Assembly: GCA_037440065.1 (NCBI GenBank)
Contig: JBBIUV010000019.1
Span: forward strand, 1 to 64,000
Length of the DNA stretch: 64,000 nt
DNA from: UBA1563 sp037440065
Lineage (GTDB): Bacteria > Bacteroidota > Ignavibacteria > Ignavibacteriales > Ignavibacteriaceae
Direction of reading: 5' to 3'
Positions 34,657 to 43,885 of this stretch are shown piece after piece; the first letter of the stretch is position 1, and every line of letters begins with the position of its first letter. The position numbers were made by a program, and so were the translations under genes. Under the pieces are notes generated by a model. The model saw nothing but the letters and a program-made list of their open reading frames with translations, did not search any database and had not been told where the DNA came from.

Positions 34657-35216
34657 AGAACCTCCATTTTATAGTTAAAATCTTGATCAATTTCAGAAAA
34701 CTTTTTGCCAAGCAAATCTTTTGGAGAAAGAAGCGGCGTAGAAATTTTCCAATCTATATTTAAATCCGGGTCATCATAAAGAATCGCCCGTTCGTCTTTT
34801 TTGCTATAAAGTGCAGTACATTTATACGAAAAAATTGCTTCATCTGAAAGGACTGAAAATCCGTGCGCAAAACCGGGCGGTATCCATAGTTGATGATGAT
34901 TTTCTTCAGAAATTTCTGCAGAATAATATTTCCCGAACGATGGAGAACCAAATCGGATATCGACAGCTACATCTAAAACTTTTCCTACTAACACTTGAAT
35001 TAACTTTCCCTGTGCGGCATTTCCAATTTGATAATGCAAGCCGCGAAGCGTGTTCTTAACTGATTTCGAAACGTTGTTTTGCACAAATGGTTGAGAAATT
35101 CCAAATTCTGAATAGCGTGTAACATGATACGATTCAAAAAAATATCCGCGCTCATCTCCAAACACATCAAGTTCAAGTAAAAGCAATCCATTTAATTGTT
35201 TGTCGATAATTTTCAT
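34653..35216 (-). CDS. rfbC: dTDP-4-dehydrorhamnose 3,5-epimerase
   Basis: A 187-residue RmlC-type cupin. Family features are ERGYFFESYHVTRY-like start, catalytic His in LRGLHYQ, and WIPPGFAHGFSVLSD. It epimerises C3 and C5 of dTDP-4-keto-6-deoxyglucose. It overlaps rfbA and glgP by 4 nt each. RfbB and RfbD, needed to complete dTDP-rhamnose, are not in the window. Confidence 0.94.
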   Translation of the reverse strand: MKIIDKQLNGLLLLELDVFGDERGYFFESYHVTRYSEFGISQPFVQNNVSKSVKNTLRGLHYQIGNAAQGKLIQVLVGKVLDVAVDIRFGSPSFGKYYSAEISEENHHQLWIPPGFAHGFSVLSDEAIFSYKCTALYSKKDERAILYDDPDLNIDWKISTPLLSPKDLLGKKFSEIDQDFNYKMEVL

Positions 35217-36079
35217 TCAGTCTCAGCCAGAATGTTTTCAAGATAATTTTTATACTGACATTTCGGCATTTTTTCAATCACCGTTTGAAATTGTTCATGT
35301 GAAATAAATTTCATGTAGTAAGCGATTTCTTCTATGCATGCCACTTTCAAACCTTGGCGGTCTTCTATCGTTCCGAAAAAATTTGAAGCTTGAAGTAATG
35401 CTTCCGGGGTTCCGGTATCAAGCCAGGCAACACCGCGTCCGATTTTTTCAACACGCAATTCACCTTTATTTAAGTAAGTGTTGTTCACATCGGTAATTTC
35501 TAATTCTCCACGTGCAGAAGGTTTTAAATTTTTAGAAATGTTCACAACTTCATTATTGTAAATGTACAAACCTGGAACAGCAAATTTTGATTTTGGATTT
35601 TTCGGTTTCTCTTCAATAGAAAGTGCTTTTCCGTTTTTGTCAAATTCAACAACTCCGTAACGTTCAGGATCAGTTACTCTATAACCAAATACCGTAGCTC
35701 CCGTGTTGTTTTCAATCCCCTGATAAAAGAAATCGAGATTACCGTAGAAAATATTGTCTCCAAGAATAAGCGTAACCGAGTCGTTGCCAATAAATTTATC
35801 GCCAAGAATAAACGCTTCCGCGATTCCGTTTGGTGCAGTCTGCAAAGCGTATTCAATTGACAGCCCGAGGTGTGAGCCGTCTTTAAATAATTTTTGATAA
35901 TACGGAATTGTTTCCTCGTTCGAAATAATTAAGATTTCTTTAATTCCACCCAGCATTAATACCGAAAGTGGATAATAAATCAGCGGTTTATCATATATCA
36001 AGGTTAGCTGTTTGCTATAAACTTGAGAAATTGGATACATACGCGAACCTGAACCACCAGCGAGAATTATTCCTTTCAT
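35213..36079 (-). CDS. rfbA: Glucose-1-phosphate thymidylyltransferase
   Basis: A 288-residue RmlA enzyme joining glucose-1-phosphate and dTTP to dTDP-glucose. The nucleotide loop ILAGGSGSRMYP, the KQLTLIYDKPLIYYPLS segment and LGDNIFYG are diagnostic. It follows galE by 19 nt in the same operon and is coupled to rfbC. Confidence 0.95.
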   Translation of the reverse strand: MKGIILAGGSGSRMYPISQVYSKQLTLIYDKPLIYYPLSVLMLGGIKEILIISNEETIPYYQKLFKDGSHLGLSIEYALQTAPNGIAEAFILGDKFIGNDSVTLILGDNIFYGNLDFFYQGIENNTGATVFGYRVTDPERYGVVEFDKNGKALSIEEKPKNPKSKFAVPGLYIYNNEVVNISKNLKPSARGELEITDVNNTYLNKGELRVEKIGRGVAWLDTGTPEALLQASNFFGTIEDRQGLKVACIEEIAYYMKFISHEQFQTVIEKMPKCQYKNYLENILAETE

Positions 36080-36098
36080 GAAAATTATTTTCCTTTAC

Positions 36099-37073
36099 TT
36101 AATACTTTGGATTTTGGTGCCACTGCCAGGCGGTCAGCACAATATCTTTTAAATTGAATTTCGGATTCCATCCGAGAACTTCTTTTGCTTTTTTATTATC
36201 AGCGACCAACACTGCAGGATCGCCAGCCCGGCGTGGCGCAATTATCGATTTAATTTTTTCACCAGTAACTTCTTCTGCCGCAGAAATCACTTCTTTTACA
36301 GAATTTCCATCTCCGGTTCCTAAATTAATGATTTGCGAAGAATTTCCTTTGTTTAAATATTCCAGTGCTTTTACATGCGCGTCAGCTAAATCCTCTACGT
36401 GAATATAATCGCGTATACATGTTCCGTCTGGAGTTGGATAATCATCACCATAAATCGAAATGCTCTCACGTTTGCCAAGAGCTGTGAATAATACCAACGG
36501 AATTAAATGAGGTTCCGGAAAATGGCTCTCACCGATTTCACCGGTTACTGAAGCACCGGCAGCATTAAAATACCGAAGTGCGACATACTTTATTCCATAC
36601 GCTATATCGTAATCAAGTAGAATTTTTTCAATCATTAATTTTGTTCTTGCATAGGGATTAATCGGTTTTGTTGATTCTTCTTCTGAGATTGGAACAACTA
36701 AAGGATTTCCATACAAAGAACACGTTGATGAAAAAACAAAATGCTTTACATTTTTCTCTCTCAAAGCGTTTATTAAATTAAAGCTGCCAAGAACATTGTT
36801 GCGGTAATACATTTCCGGGTTTTCAACTGATTCGCCAACATATGCGTAAGCAGCAAAGTGTATCACCGATTCAATGTTATGTTTTTGAATTACCGACATC
36901 AACCTCTCATTATCAAGTAAATCAACATCCTCAAAAACAACATTTTGTGGAAGCGATTCTTTATGTCCGCGCGAAAGGTTATCAAGAACGATAACATCCC
37001 ATCCTTTTTTAAGTAACAATCGCACAACATGCGAACCGATGTAGCCGGCGCCGCCGGTAACCAAAATTGCCAT
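36099..37073 (-). CDS. galE: UDP-glucose 4-epimerase
   Basis: A 324-residue extended short-chain dehydrogenase. The NAD loop is GGAGYIGSH (7-15), the catalytic Tyr and Lys are in NPYARTK, and the substrate-side NNVLGSFNL and DYPTPDGTCIRDYIHV are characteristic of GalE. It interconverts UDP-glucose and UDP-galactose. It heads an operon running through rfbA, rfbC, glgP and the carbamoyltransferase group. Confidence 0.95.
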   Translation of the reverse strand: MAILVTGGAGYIGSHVVRLLLKKGWDVIVLDNLSRGHKESLPQNVVFEDVDLLDNERLMSVIQKHNIESVIHFAAYAYVGESVENPEMYYRNNVLGSFNLINALREKNVKHFVFSSTCSLYGNPLVVPISEEESTKPINPYARTKLMIEKILLDYDIAYGIKYVALRYFNAAGASVTGEIGESHFPEPHLIPLVLFTALGKRESISIYGDDYPTPDGTCIRDYIHVEDLADAHVKALEYLNKGNSSQIINLGTGDGNSVKEVISAAEEVTGEKIKSIIAPRRAGDPAVLVADNKKAKEVLGWNPKFNLKDIVLTAWQWHQNPKY

Positions 37074-37143
37074 GAATATCCGGATTTTTTTGTTTAAGAA
37101 TTTTGTAGGAGAAATTTAACCCAAAAAATCATTTTAAAAAAAG

Positions 37144-37177
37144 AAAAATCCCTTTGAAATAATTCAAAAGGATTTTT
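37144..37177 (-). terminator. Ferritin transcript terminator
   Basis: A 15-bp stem with one mismatch (37144-37158 and 37163-37177), 4-nt loop, followed on the minus strand by a T-rich tract. It lies 19 nt past the ferritin stop. Confidence 0.75.
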
Positions 37178-37196
37178 ATTGAATAAATTATGAAAA

Positions 37197-37709
37197 TTAA
37201 GCTGCCGGGGTCTGTGGTGCTGGCTGGCGCGTTCCGAGTTCTCTATCAAGCATAAAAATGCCGTAATTATTTTCGCCTACCATTTTCAGGTCATCTATAA
37301 TTTTTGTTACGTTTGATTCTTCTTCAACTTGCTCGGTAACAAACCATTGCAAAAAATTATGCGTTGCATAATCTTTTTCTTCTAAACTTAAATGCACTAA
37401 ATCATTAATGCTGGCGGTTATAAATTGCTCATGGACGTAAGTATCCTCGTAAGCGTCAAGCGGAGACTTCCAACTATTTTTAGGTGTTTCAATGGAAGCA
37501 AGAATTACTCTTCCTCCCTTTTGAATTACATACGTATAAAACTTCATCGCATGGAGATGTTCTTCATCAGCTTGAATTTTCATCCAATTAGCCATACCTG
37601 TTAAGTTCTTGCTTTCGAAATATGAAGACATCGAAAGATATAAGTATGATGAAAAAAATTCTTTGTTTATCTGGACATTTAATGCTTTTTCTATTTTTTC
37701 ATTGATCAT
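37197..37709 (-). CDS. ftnA: Bacterial non-haem ferritin
   Basis: A 170-residue ferritin that stores iron as ferric mineral. The ferroxidase residues fit the usual pattern: Glu in NKEFFSSYLYLSMSSYF, Glu-x-x-His in DEEHLHAMKF, and Glu plus Gln in LQWFVTEQVEEE. The C-terminus has a short Pro/Ala tail. A single-gene unit with its own terminator. Confidence 0.95.
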   Translation of the reverse strand: MINEKIEKALNVQINKEFFSSYLYLSMSSYFESKNLTGMANWMKIQADEEHLHAMKFYTYVIQKGGRVILASIETPKNSWKSPLDAYEDTYVHEQFITASINDLVHLSLEEKDYATHNFLQWFVTEQVEEESNVTKIIDDLKMVGENNYGIFMLDRELGTRQPAPQTPAA

Positions 37710-37874
37710 AAAAAAACCTCTTAATTAAAGTTAAAATTAGTAACAGTAAACTAAGAAAAATTGCCGTGAGCAGCAAAACGAACGAAGATCACAGTAAAGC
37801 CTTTTGGTTTGTTCTTTTACCACTTAGCGGTAAATTTAGAACAGCGAAATTTATTCAGTTGAGAAGAGGATTTT

Positions 37875-38579
37875 ATGAGTTTGAGTGAATTACAAAAAGT
37901 TATCAGGCAAAAAGCGAATAGTCAACACGCGATAATTCTCCAACGTTTTTTTAAGACGGGTCCCGGAGAATATGGAGAAGGTGATATCTTTCATGGAATC
38001 AAAGTTCCTGTTCTAAGAACGATTGCAAATCAATTTCATCATCTTCCGCTTAACGATTTACAAATTTTGCTGCGATCAAAATACCACGAGGAACGATTGA
38101 TTGCATTGTTGATCTTGGTTATTAAATTTAAACATGCTGATGAATCCATTCGCGAAAAGCTTTTTAGTTTTTATTTGAAGAATGCAAAAAACATTAACAA
38201 TTGGGATTTAGTTGATCTTTCAGCCGATAAAATTGTCGGAGTTTATTTAATCGATAAAGACAAATCGCTTCTGTTTAAGCTGGCAAAATCGCCCGATCTT
38301 TGGGAGCGGCGAATTTCAATGATCTCAACTTTTTACTTTATTAAAAATGGAATTTTTGAGGTCACTTTTCAAATCGCCGAAATATTATTGAATGATAAAC
38401 ATGACTTAATCCATAAAGCAGTCGGCTGGATGCTGCGTGAAATTGGAAAGAGGGATTTAGCGCCCGAAGAAGAATTTCTAAAACTCCATTACAAAAAAAT
38501 GCCTCGAACAATGCTTCGTTACGCAATTGAAAAATTCCCCGAAACAAAACGCCAAGGTTATTTAAAGGGAACTATCTAA
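37875..38579 (+). CDS. AlkD-like DNA alkylation repair glycosylase
   Basis: A 234-residue HEAT-like helical protein of the AlkD family, which removes alkylated purines from DNA. Family segments include GIKVPVLRTIA, YHEERLIALLIL, NNWDLVDLSADKIVG and the C-terminal RTMLRYAIEKFP. It shares the A of its stop codon with the ATG of the next gene (TAATG), so both are translated together. Confidence 0.9.
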   Translation: MSLSELQKVIRQKANSQHAIILQRFFKTGPGEYGEGDIFHGIKVPVLRTIANQFHHLPLNDLQILLRSKYHEERLIALLILVIKFKHADESIREKLFSFYLKNAKNINNWDLVDLSADKIVGVYLIDKDKSLLFKLAKSPDLWERRISMISTFYFIKNGIFEVTFQIAEILLNDKHDLIHKAVGWMLREIGKRDLAPEEEFLKLHYKKMPRTMLRYAIEKFPETKRQGYLKGTI

Positions 38580-39346
38580 TGAAACCGCAATTAAAAAATA
38601 GTCTGCTTGTCTTTTTTATTTTCTTCAGCATTACGTATCCGCAGAAAAAAGAGACAAACGTTCTCTATCAATATTCTGTTATAAATGCACTTTCTGCCGG
38701 TGTGTATGAAGGTGATTTGACGGTAAAACAATTAAACAAACTCGGCAATTTTGGTCTTGGAACCTTCAACAACCTCGACGGCGAAATGGTGGTGCTTGAT
38801 GGAAAATTTTACCAAGTAAAAACCGATGGAACACCGGTGGAAGCTGATAAAAATCTGTTTTCTCCTTTTGCAGCAGTTGCTTTTTTTAAAAGCGATAAAA
38901 CTATTGAATTAAAAACTCCACAAACTCTTCAGCAAATAAAACAAATAATTGATGCCGCTGTTCCTTCAGCAAATTATATGTATGAGATAAAAATTTCCGG
39001 CGTATTTCAGAAAGTAAAAACTAGAAGCGTACCCAAACAACAGCCCCCATTTCCCGATTTAGCTTCGGTAATCAAAAATCAAGTTACGTTTGAAAAGGAA
39101 TCAGTCAATGGAACCGTTATTGGGTTCAAAATGCCGGAGTTTATTGATGGAGTAAACGTGAAAGATTTTCACTTTCATTTTCTTTCTGATGATAAAAACT
39201 TCGGCGGACATTTGCTCGATCTTGTTATTGAAAAGGGAATAATTGAAATCGGGATTATTAAAGAATTCCGCTGTAAACTTCCTTCAACAAAAAATTATAC
39301 CGATACTAAATTCATAAAAGAAGAAAGTTATCTTCCGAATAAATAA
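38579..39346 (+). CDS. budA: Exported alpha-acetolactate decarboxylase
   Basis: A 255-residue acetolactate decarboxylase, which turns acetolactate into acetoin. The zinc site His-x-His-x(n)-His is visible in FHFHFLSDDKNFGGHLLD, and YQYSVINALSAGVYEGDLT is the conserved start of the domain. An N-terminal hydrophobic signal sequence (about 1-22) suggests export, unlike the cytoplasmic enterobacterial enzyme. No acetolactate synthase or butanediol dehydrogenase gene is nearby, and its coupling to an alkylation-repair gene is unexplained. Confidence 0.9.
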   Translation: MKPQLKNSLLVFFIFFSITYPQKKETNVLYQYSVINALSAGVYEGDLTVKQLNKLGNFGLGTFNNLDGEMVVLDGKFYQVKTDGTPVEADKNLFSPFAAVAFFKSDKTIELKTPQTLQQIKQIIDAAVPSANYMYEIKISGVFQKVKTRSVPKQQPPFPDLASVIKNQVTFEKESVNGTVIGFKMPEFIDGVNVKDFHFHFLSDDKNFGGHLLDLVIEKGIIEIGIIKEFRCKLPSTKNYTDTKFIKEESYLPNK

Positions 39347-39395
39347 AATAATTTTCTTTTTAATCATAAAATAAATCATTCTTTTTGAGGTTAAC

Positions 39396-42300
39396 TTGGC
39401 TCTTAATAACGAAACGCGTAAATCGATTTTTGCAATTCTCTTTATTATTTCCGGTGCGGCGGGATTGATCTACCAAATTGTCTGGTTCAAATATCTTGGA
39501 CTTTTTCTCGGCAACACCACTCATGCGCAGATGATCGTGCTTGCAACGTTTCTCGGCGGTTTGGCTGCCGGAAATTTTGTTATCGGGAAAAAAGCTGATG
39601 CGTTAAAAAATCCCGCAAGATTCTATTCCTTTCTTGAAATCGGAATCGGTTTGTACTGCTTACTTTATCCTACACTAAGTGTTGGCCTAGGGGAATTGTT
39701 TTTAAAAACCGCAGGCAATTATTCTATCGATAGCACTTCGTTCATTTTTTATTTTTTCCGTTTTTTACTTGCAACACTGTTGTTGTTTATTCCTACCTTT
39801 GCAATGGGGGGAACACTCCCCGCGCTTAGCAAGTTTTTTGTTGATGACTTGAAATTTGCCAGACGCGATACGGCCGTTCTTTATTTTCTAAATTCATTCG
39901 GAGCCGTAATAGGTGTGCTGTTTGCCGGTTTCCTGTTGATAAAACAATTTGGATTACCTTTTACAATTTATGTAACTGCGGCAATCAATTTGTTTATCGG
40001 ATTGATGGGACTTATCGCTTCGCTTAATTACAAACAAGACGAAACTCTTAACGAAGTTTTTCTAAATTCAACAGAACAAAAAGAAATTGATCTTTCTAAA
40101 AAAACTTTGTTCATTGTTTTAGCTACAGCGGGAAGTTCCGGGCTGGCGGCGTTGTTGTACGAAATGGTTTGGGTTCGATTGCTGGTAAATATTCTCGGTT
40201 CATCAACCTATGCATTTTCGTTAATGCTGATGGCGTTTATCAGCGGAATAACTCTGGGTAGTTTCATTGTTTCGCTTAAATTTATTCGGAAGTTTGATAA
40301 AGTTAAACTCGTCATTTTTTGCCAAAGCATGATTGCAATTGGAACGATGGCAGCGCTTCCGTTCTATGAACGACTTCCTTATTACCTCTGGAAAATTTCC
40401 TCATATTTCGTTCGCAACGAATCAACGTTCCCAATCTTTCTTACACTTCAATTTTTTATCTGTTTCGTTATGCTCATCACTCCCACAATTTTTATGGGAA
40501 TGAATCTTCCGGTAATCGTTGAAATATTTTCCGCATCACAAAAAAAAATCGGTGTATCAATTGGAAAAGTTTTTTCGATCAACACACTTGGAACCGTGTT
40601 TGGGGCATTATTAAGCGGATTGGTATTTATCCCAGCTTTCGGGATTAAACACACGTTCGAAATCGGGATTGCGATAAACATCGGAATGGCAATTATACTT
40701 TTATTCTCTTATGAAAAAATAAAATCCGCTTCTAAAATTGTTTTTTCAGCAGTAGCGGTTTTTGTTTTTACCGCATTCATTTGGATTGTTCCTTCATGGA
40801 ATACAAGTTTAATGGTGAGTGGAATTTTTAGAGAATTTAGTCTCAATCCCCCTGCAACTTATGATGATTTTAAAAAACATTATTCCGACCGCGAAATATT
40901 GTTTTACAAAGAGGGGATAGGCGCCAATGTTGGAGTAACAAAAATTAACGACGAGCTAGGCTCCAAAATTCTAATCATCAACGGCAAACCGGATGCTAGT
41001 AGCACACTTGATATGAATACACAAGTTTTGCTTGGGCAAATTCCGATGATGCTTCATCCTAACGCAAAAAACATTTTCGTGGTTGGCTTCGGAAGCGGTG
41101 TTACCATCGGATCGGTTTTAACTCACGATATTAACAAAGTTACCTGTGCAGAAATTTCTCCTGAAGTAATTGAAGCTGGAAATTTATTCGCACAAGAAAA
41201 TGGAAATTGTCTTGCTGATAGACGGTTGAAAGTTGTTACAGAAGATGCATTAACTTATTTAAAACTTGCGAAAAGTAATTTTGACGTTATCGTTTCCGAA
41301 CCATCAAATCCCTGGATTGCAGGAATTGGAAACCTTTTTTCAAAAGAATATTTCGAGCGTTGCAAAAACAAACTTGGCGAAAATGGCTTGATGGTTCAGT
41401 GGTTTCATACATACGAGATAAATGATGAGATAATGAAGTTAATTCTTCACACTTTTCAAGTTGTATTCCCGCATGCACAGCTTTGGAATCCCCAGCAAGG
41501 TGATATTATTATGGTTGGATCAAAGAAACCTATCATCTTGAACGCTGGCAAACTTGAACAAAAACTTCAACTTAAAAAAGTAAAAAAGGATTTTGCTAAA
41601 ATTAAAATTGAAAACATTCTTACTTTTCTTTCGTGCGAAGCTTTTTCAGATGAAGGATTCTATTCCATCTCCGGAAATCTTGCGGTTAATTCCGAACTGC
41701 ATCCGCGCCTTGAATTTGAAGCTCCGAAAGCGTTTTATCTCAATCAACTTGCAACACTAACATACCGAAATGATGAACGGTTCAGAGCAACAACAAATCA
41801 TTTATTGGTGAGTGATTATCTTAAAGTTCACGAACCGACAAACGCCGAATTAGCTTCTGCGTTGGCTTTCCATTATAATGAAACGAAAAATTATCGACTG
41901 AGTTATGGAATCGCAAAACTTTTAAATGAGAAAAATCCTACAGATTACAGAACGTCAATCACCTTAATAAATTCCGAGGAGAGGCTTGGAATGCACACAT
42001 TAAGGTTAAAAGCGTTGGAGCAACTGCTGCACGAGTTTCCCGATTCTCCTTCCGTTGTTCAGAATTATGCTTATGATAAAATCACCGAGGCAACGTATGC
42101 GGTCTCCTTTTTCAAAAACTATCCGATTGATGCTTATGCGAATGAAATTTTGCGAACCACACCGAATGATTCAATTTCACAAGTAAAAGCATACGCCAAT
42201 CTCGCCAATTTGTATCTTGAAAACAGCCAGCCTCTGCAAGCTTATGAAATGGCAAATCACGTATCACATCTATTAGACGGAAACAAAGAATTGGGGAGGC

Positions 42301-42464
42301 TAATTCGGCTTGATGATTTTTGTTTTACTTATTCGGCTTCTAGCGCATACACACTGCACTACAAAACTGCAATTGAGTATTTAATGGGATTAACAATCTT
42401 GAATCGCCAGCACCCCAAAAAAGAAATGCTCGGACGAATGATTGAGTGGAGAATGAAGAATTAG
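39396..42464 (+). CDS. MFS-like membrane domain fused to spermidine-synthase-like and TPR-like domains
   Basis: A 1022-residue fusion. Residues about 1-450 hold some 12-14 hydrophobic helices of the fused-MFS type (GAAGLIYQIVWFKYLGLFLGN start). Residues about 485-720 are a spermidine-synthase-like Rossmann fold with SAM loop VVGFGSGVTIG, EISPEVIEAG and SEPSNPWIAGIGNLFS. The C-terminal ~250 residues look like helical TPR-type repeats. The true substrate of this widespread family is unknown; aminopropylation or export of a polyamine-like compound is only suggested. The start codon TTG at 39396 follows a GAGG site by 7 nt. Confidence 0.82.
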   Translation: MALNNETRKSIFAILFIISGAAGLIYQIVWFKYLGLFLGNTTHAQMIVLATFLGGLAAGNFVIGKKADALKNPARFYSFLEIGIGLYCLLYPTLSVGLGELFLKTAGNYSIDSTSFIFYFFRFLLATLLLFIPTFAMGGTLPALSKFFVDDLKFARRDTAVLYFLNSFGAVIGVLFAGFLLIKQFGLPFTIYVTAAINLFIGLMGLIASLNYKQDETLNEVFLNSTEQKEIDLSKKTLFIVLATAGSSGLAALLYEMVWVRLLVNILGSSTYAFSLMLMAFISGITLGSFIVSLKFIRKFDKVKLVIFCQSMIAIGTMAALPFYERLPYYLWKISSYFVRNESTFPIFLTLQFFICFVMLITPTIFMGMNLPVIVEIFSASQKKIGVSIGKVFSINTLGTVFGALLSGLVFIPAFGIKHTFEIGIAINIGMAIILLFSYEKIKSASKIVFSAVAVFVFTAFIWIVPSWNTSLMVSGIFREFSLNPPATYDDFKKHYSDREILFYKEGIGANVGVTKINDELGSKILIINGKPDASSTLDMNTQVLLGQIPMMLHPNAKNIFVVGFGSGVTIGSVLTHDINKVTCAEISPEVIEAGNLFAQENGNCLADRRLKVVTEDALTYLKLAKSNFDVIVSEPSNPWIAGIGNLFSKEYFERCKNKLGENGLMVQWFHTYEINDEIMKLILHTFQVVFPHAQLWNPQQGDIIMVGSKKPIILNAGKLEQKLQLKKVKKDFAKIKIENILTFLSCEAFSDEGFYSISGNLAVNSELHPRLEFEAPKAFYLNQLATLTYRNDERFRATTNHLLVSDYLKVHEPTNAELASALAFHYNETKNYRLSYGIAKLLNEKNPTDYRTSITLINSEERLGMHTLRLKALEQLLHEFPDSPSVVQNYAYDKITEATYAVSFFKNYPIDAYANEILRTTPNDSISQVKAYANLANLYLENSQPLQAYEMANHVSHLLDGNKELGRLIRLDDFCFTYSASSAYTLHYKTAIEYLMGLTILNRQHPKKEMLGRMIEWRMKN

Positions 42465-42495
42465 GTATCGAACTTTTCATTTTTCTCAAAAAACA

Positions 42496-42523
42496 AAAAG
42501 CCGCAGATAATTCCGCGGCTTTT
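42496..42523. terminator. Bidirectional terminator between two convergent genes
   Basis: AAAAGCCGC / GCGGCTTTT stem (9 bp, 10-nt loop) followed by GTTT, preceded by an A-rich run. It separates the MFS-spermidine synthase gene from fbaB. Confidence 0.8.
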
Positions 42524-42545
42524 GTTTCTGAAACCAATAAGAAAT

Positions 42546-43607
42546 TTACGCAATAGTAACTTCTTTTGTAAGATAAACATCTTGAATTAAGTTCAAGAGT
42601 TTCACACCTTCTTCAATTGGGCGTTGGAAAGCCTTTCTTCCGCTAATCAATCCCATTCCGCCGGCTCGTTTATTAATAACTGCAGTTTTGCATGCTTCAG
42701 CAAAGTCATTCTCGCCCGAAGCGCCGCCGCTGTTGATAAGTCCTGCTCTTCCCATATAATTGTTCATTATCTGGTAACGGGTTAAATCGATAAGGTTGTC
42801 GGTAGTCAATTCTGTATAAACGCGTTTATCAATTTTTCCGTAGGAACTGTTACCCATATTTAATTCAGTGTAACCACCGTTATTTTCTGGGAGTTTCTGT
42901 TTGATAATGTCGGCTTCAATTGTAACACCTAAGTGATTTGCTTGTCCGGTAAGATCGGCCGAAACATGATAATCTTTATCGCTCTTGAATTTTGGATTAC
43001 GCAAGTAGCACCAGAGAATTGTTCCTAAACCTAATTCATGCGCATACTGGAAAGCTTCGCTAACTTCCATAATTTGTCTTGTGCTCTCATCGGAACCAAA
43101 ATAAATTGTTGCACCAACAGCCGCTGCACCCATATCATACGCTTGTTCAACACCAGCAAACATAACTTGGTCAAATTTATTTGGGAAAGTAAGAAGTTCG
43201 TTATGGTTAATTTTTACTACGAAGGGAATTTTGTGTGCGTATTTTCTTGATACCATTCCGAGAACACCTAACGTAGAAGCAACTGCGTTACAACCGCCTT
43301 CTATTGCCAACTTAACAATGTTTTCCGGATCAAAATAATCTGGATTTTTTGCAAATGAAGCTCCGGCTGAATGTTCAATTCCTTGATCGACCGGGAGAAT
43401 GGAAACATATCCGGTTCCGGCAAGTCGGCCTGAACTCATAATCCATTGAAGATTTTTGAGAACGTTGATATTTCTATCGCTCGGGCTGAAGATTCTATCC
43501 ACAAAATCTGGTCCCGGTAAATGTAATTTTTCCTTTGGAACTTTAGCTGAATAGGATAAAAGGGAATCAGCTTCTTTGCCAAGTAATTCTTGAATTTTGT
43601 TAATCAT
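42546..43607 (-). CDS. fbaB: Class I fructose-bisphosphate aldolase (DhnA type)
   Basis: A 353-residue archaeal/bacterial-type class I aldolase of glycolysis. Features are the ILPVDQGIEHS phosphate/substrate segment, VKINHNELL with the candidate Schiff-base region further along, YFGSDES and the C-terminal GGMGLISGRKAFQRP. It cleaves fructose-1,6-bisphosphate reversibly. Single gene with its own promoter. Confidence 0.95.
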   Translation of the reverse strand: MINKIQELLGKEADSLLSYSAKVPKEKLHLPGPDFVDRIFSPSDRNINVLKNLQWIMSSGRLAGTGYVSILPVDQGIEHSAGASFAKNPDYFDPENIVKLAIEGGCNAVASTLGVLGMVSRKYAHKIPFVVKINHNELLTFPNKFDQVMFAGVEQAYDMGAAAVGATIYFGSDESTRQIMEVSEAFQYAHELGLGTILWCYLRNPKFKSDKDYHVSADLTGQANHLGVTIEADIIKQKLPENNGGYTELNMGNSSYGKIDKRVYTELTTDNLIDLTRYQIMNNYMGRAGLINSGGASGENDFAEACKTAVINKRAGGMGLISGRKAFQRPIEEGVKLLNLIQDVYLTKEVTIA

Positions 43608-43640
43608 TATTGCTCCGTTTTTCTTTTAAAAATTGCAGTT

Positions 43641-43671
43641 CAAAAATAACTTGAATTGCGATGAATTCAAA
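43641..43671 (-). promoter_or_regulatory. Bacteroidota-type promoter for fbaB
   Basis: Minus strand TTTG (43671-43668), 19-nt spacer, TATTTTTG (43648-43641): a textbook TTTG-N19-TAnnTTTG arrangement, 33 nt before the fbaB start. Confidence 0.7.
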
Positions 43672-43823
43672 CTAAGCTGGAAAAGGAAAGGCATATAAGC
43701 GAAAGAAAAACGGAAATATTTCCAAAACTTGTTAATTCTTACAGCTTTTTTAGGTTTTGAATAACATGATGGGGCTTAACCTTTGCGCGATTACAATTCT
43801 ATAAAACGCGGGAATGGCGTAGC

Positions 43824-43860
43824 TGCAACAATTTACTGCAACTTTGTGCAACTAATTGTT
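43824..43860. repeat. Three TGCAAC direct repeats with flanking inverted arms
   Basis: TGCAAC at 43824, 43837 and 43847 (13- and 10-nt steps), and AACAATT (43827) matched by AATTGTT (43854). It lies between the sigma-54 activator stop and the fbaB promoter. Could be a regulator-binding cluster. Confidence 0.35.
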
Positions 43861-43885
43861 ACACCATTTAGAAGTTTTTTCAGAA

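Noticed and set aside
43809..43830. TGGC...TGC as a sigma-54 promoter before fbaB
   Set aside because: The GG-to-GC spacing is about 9 rather than the required 12, and a full Bacteroidota-type promoter is present closer to the gene.
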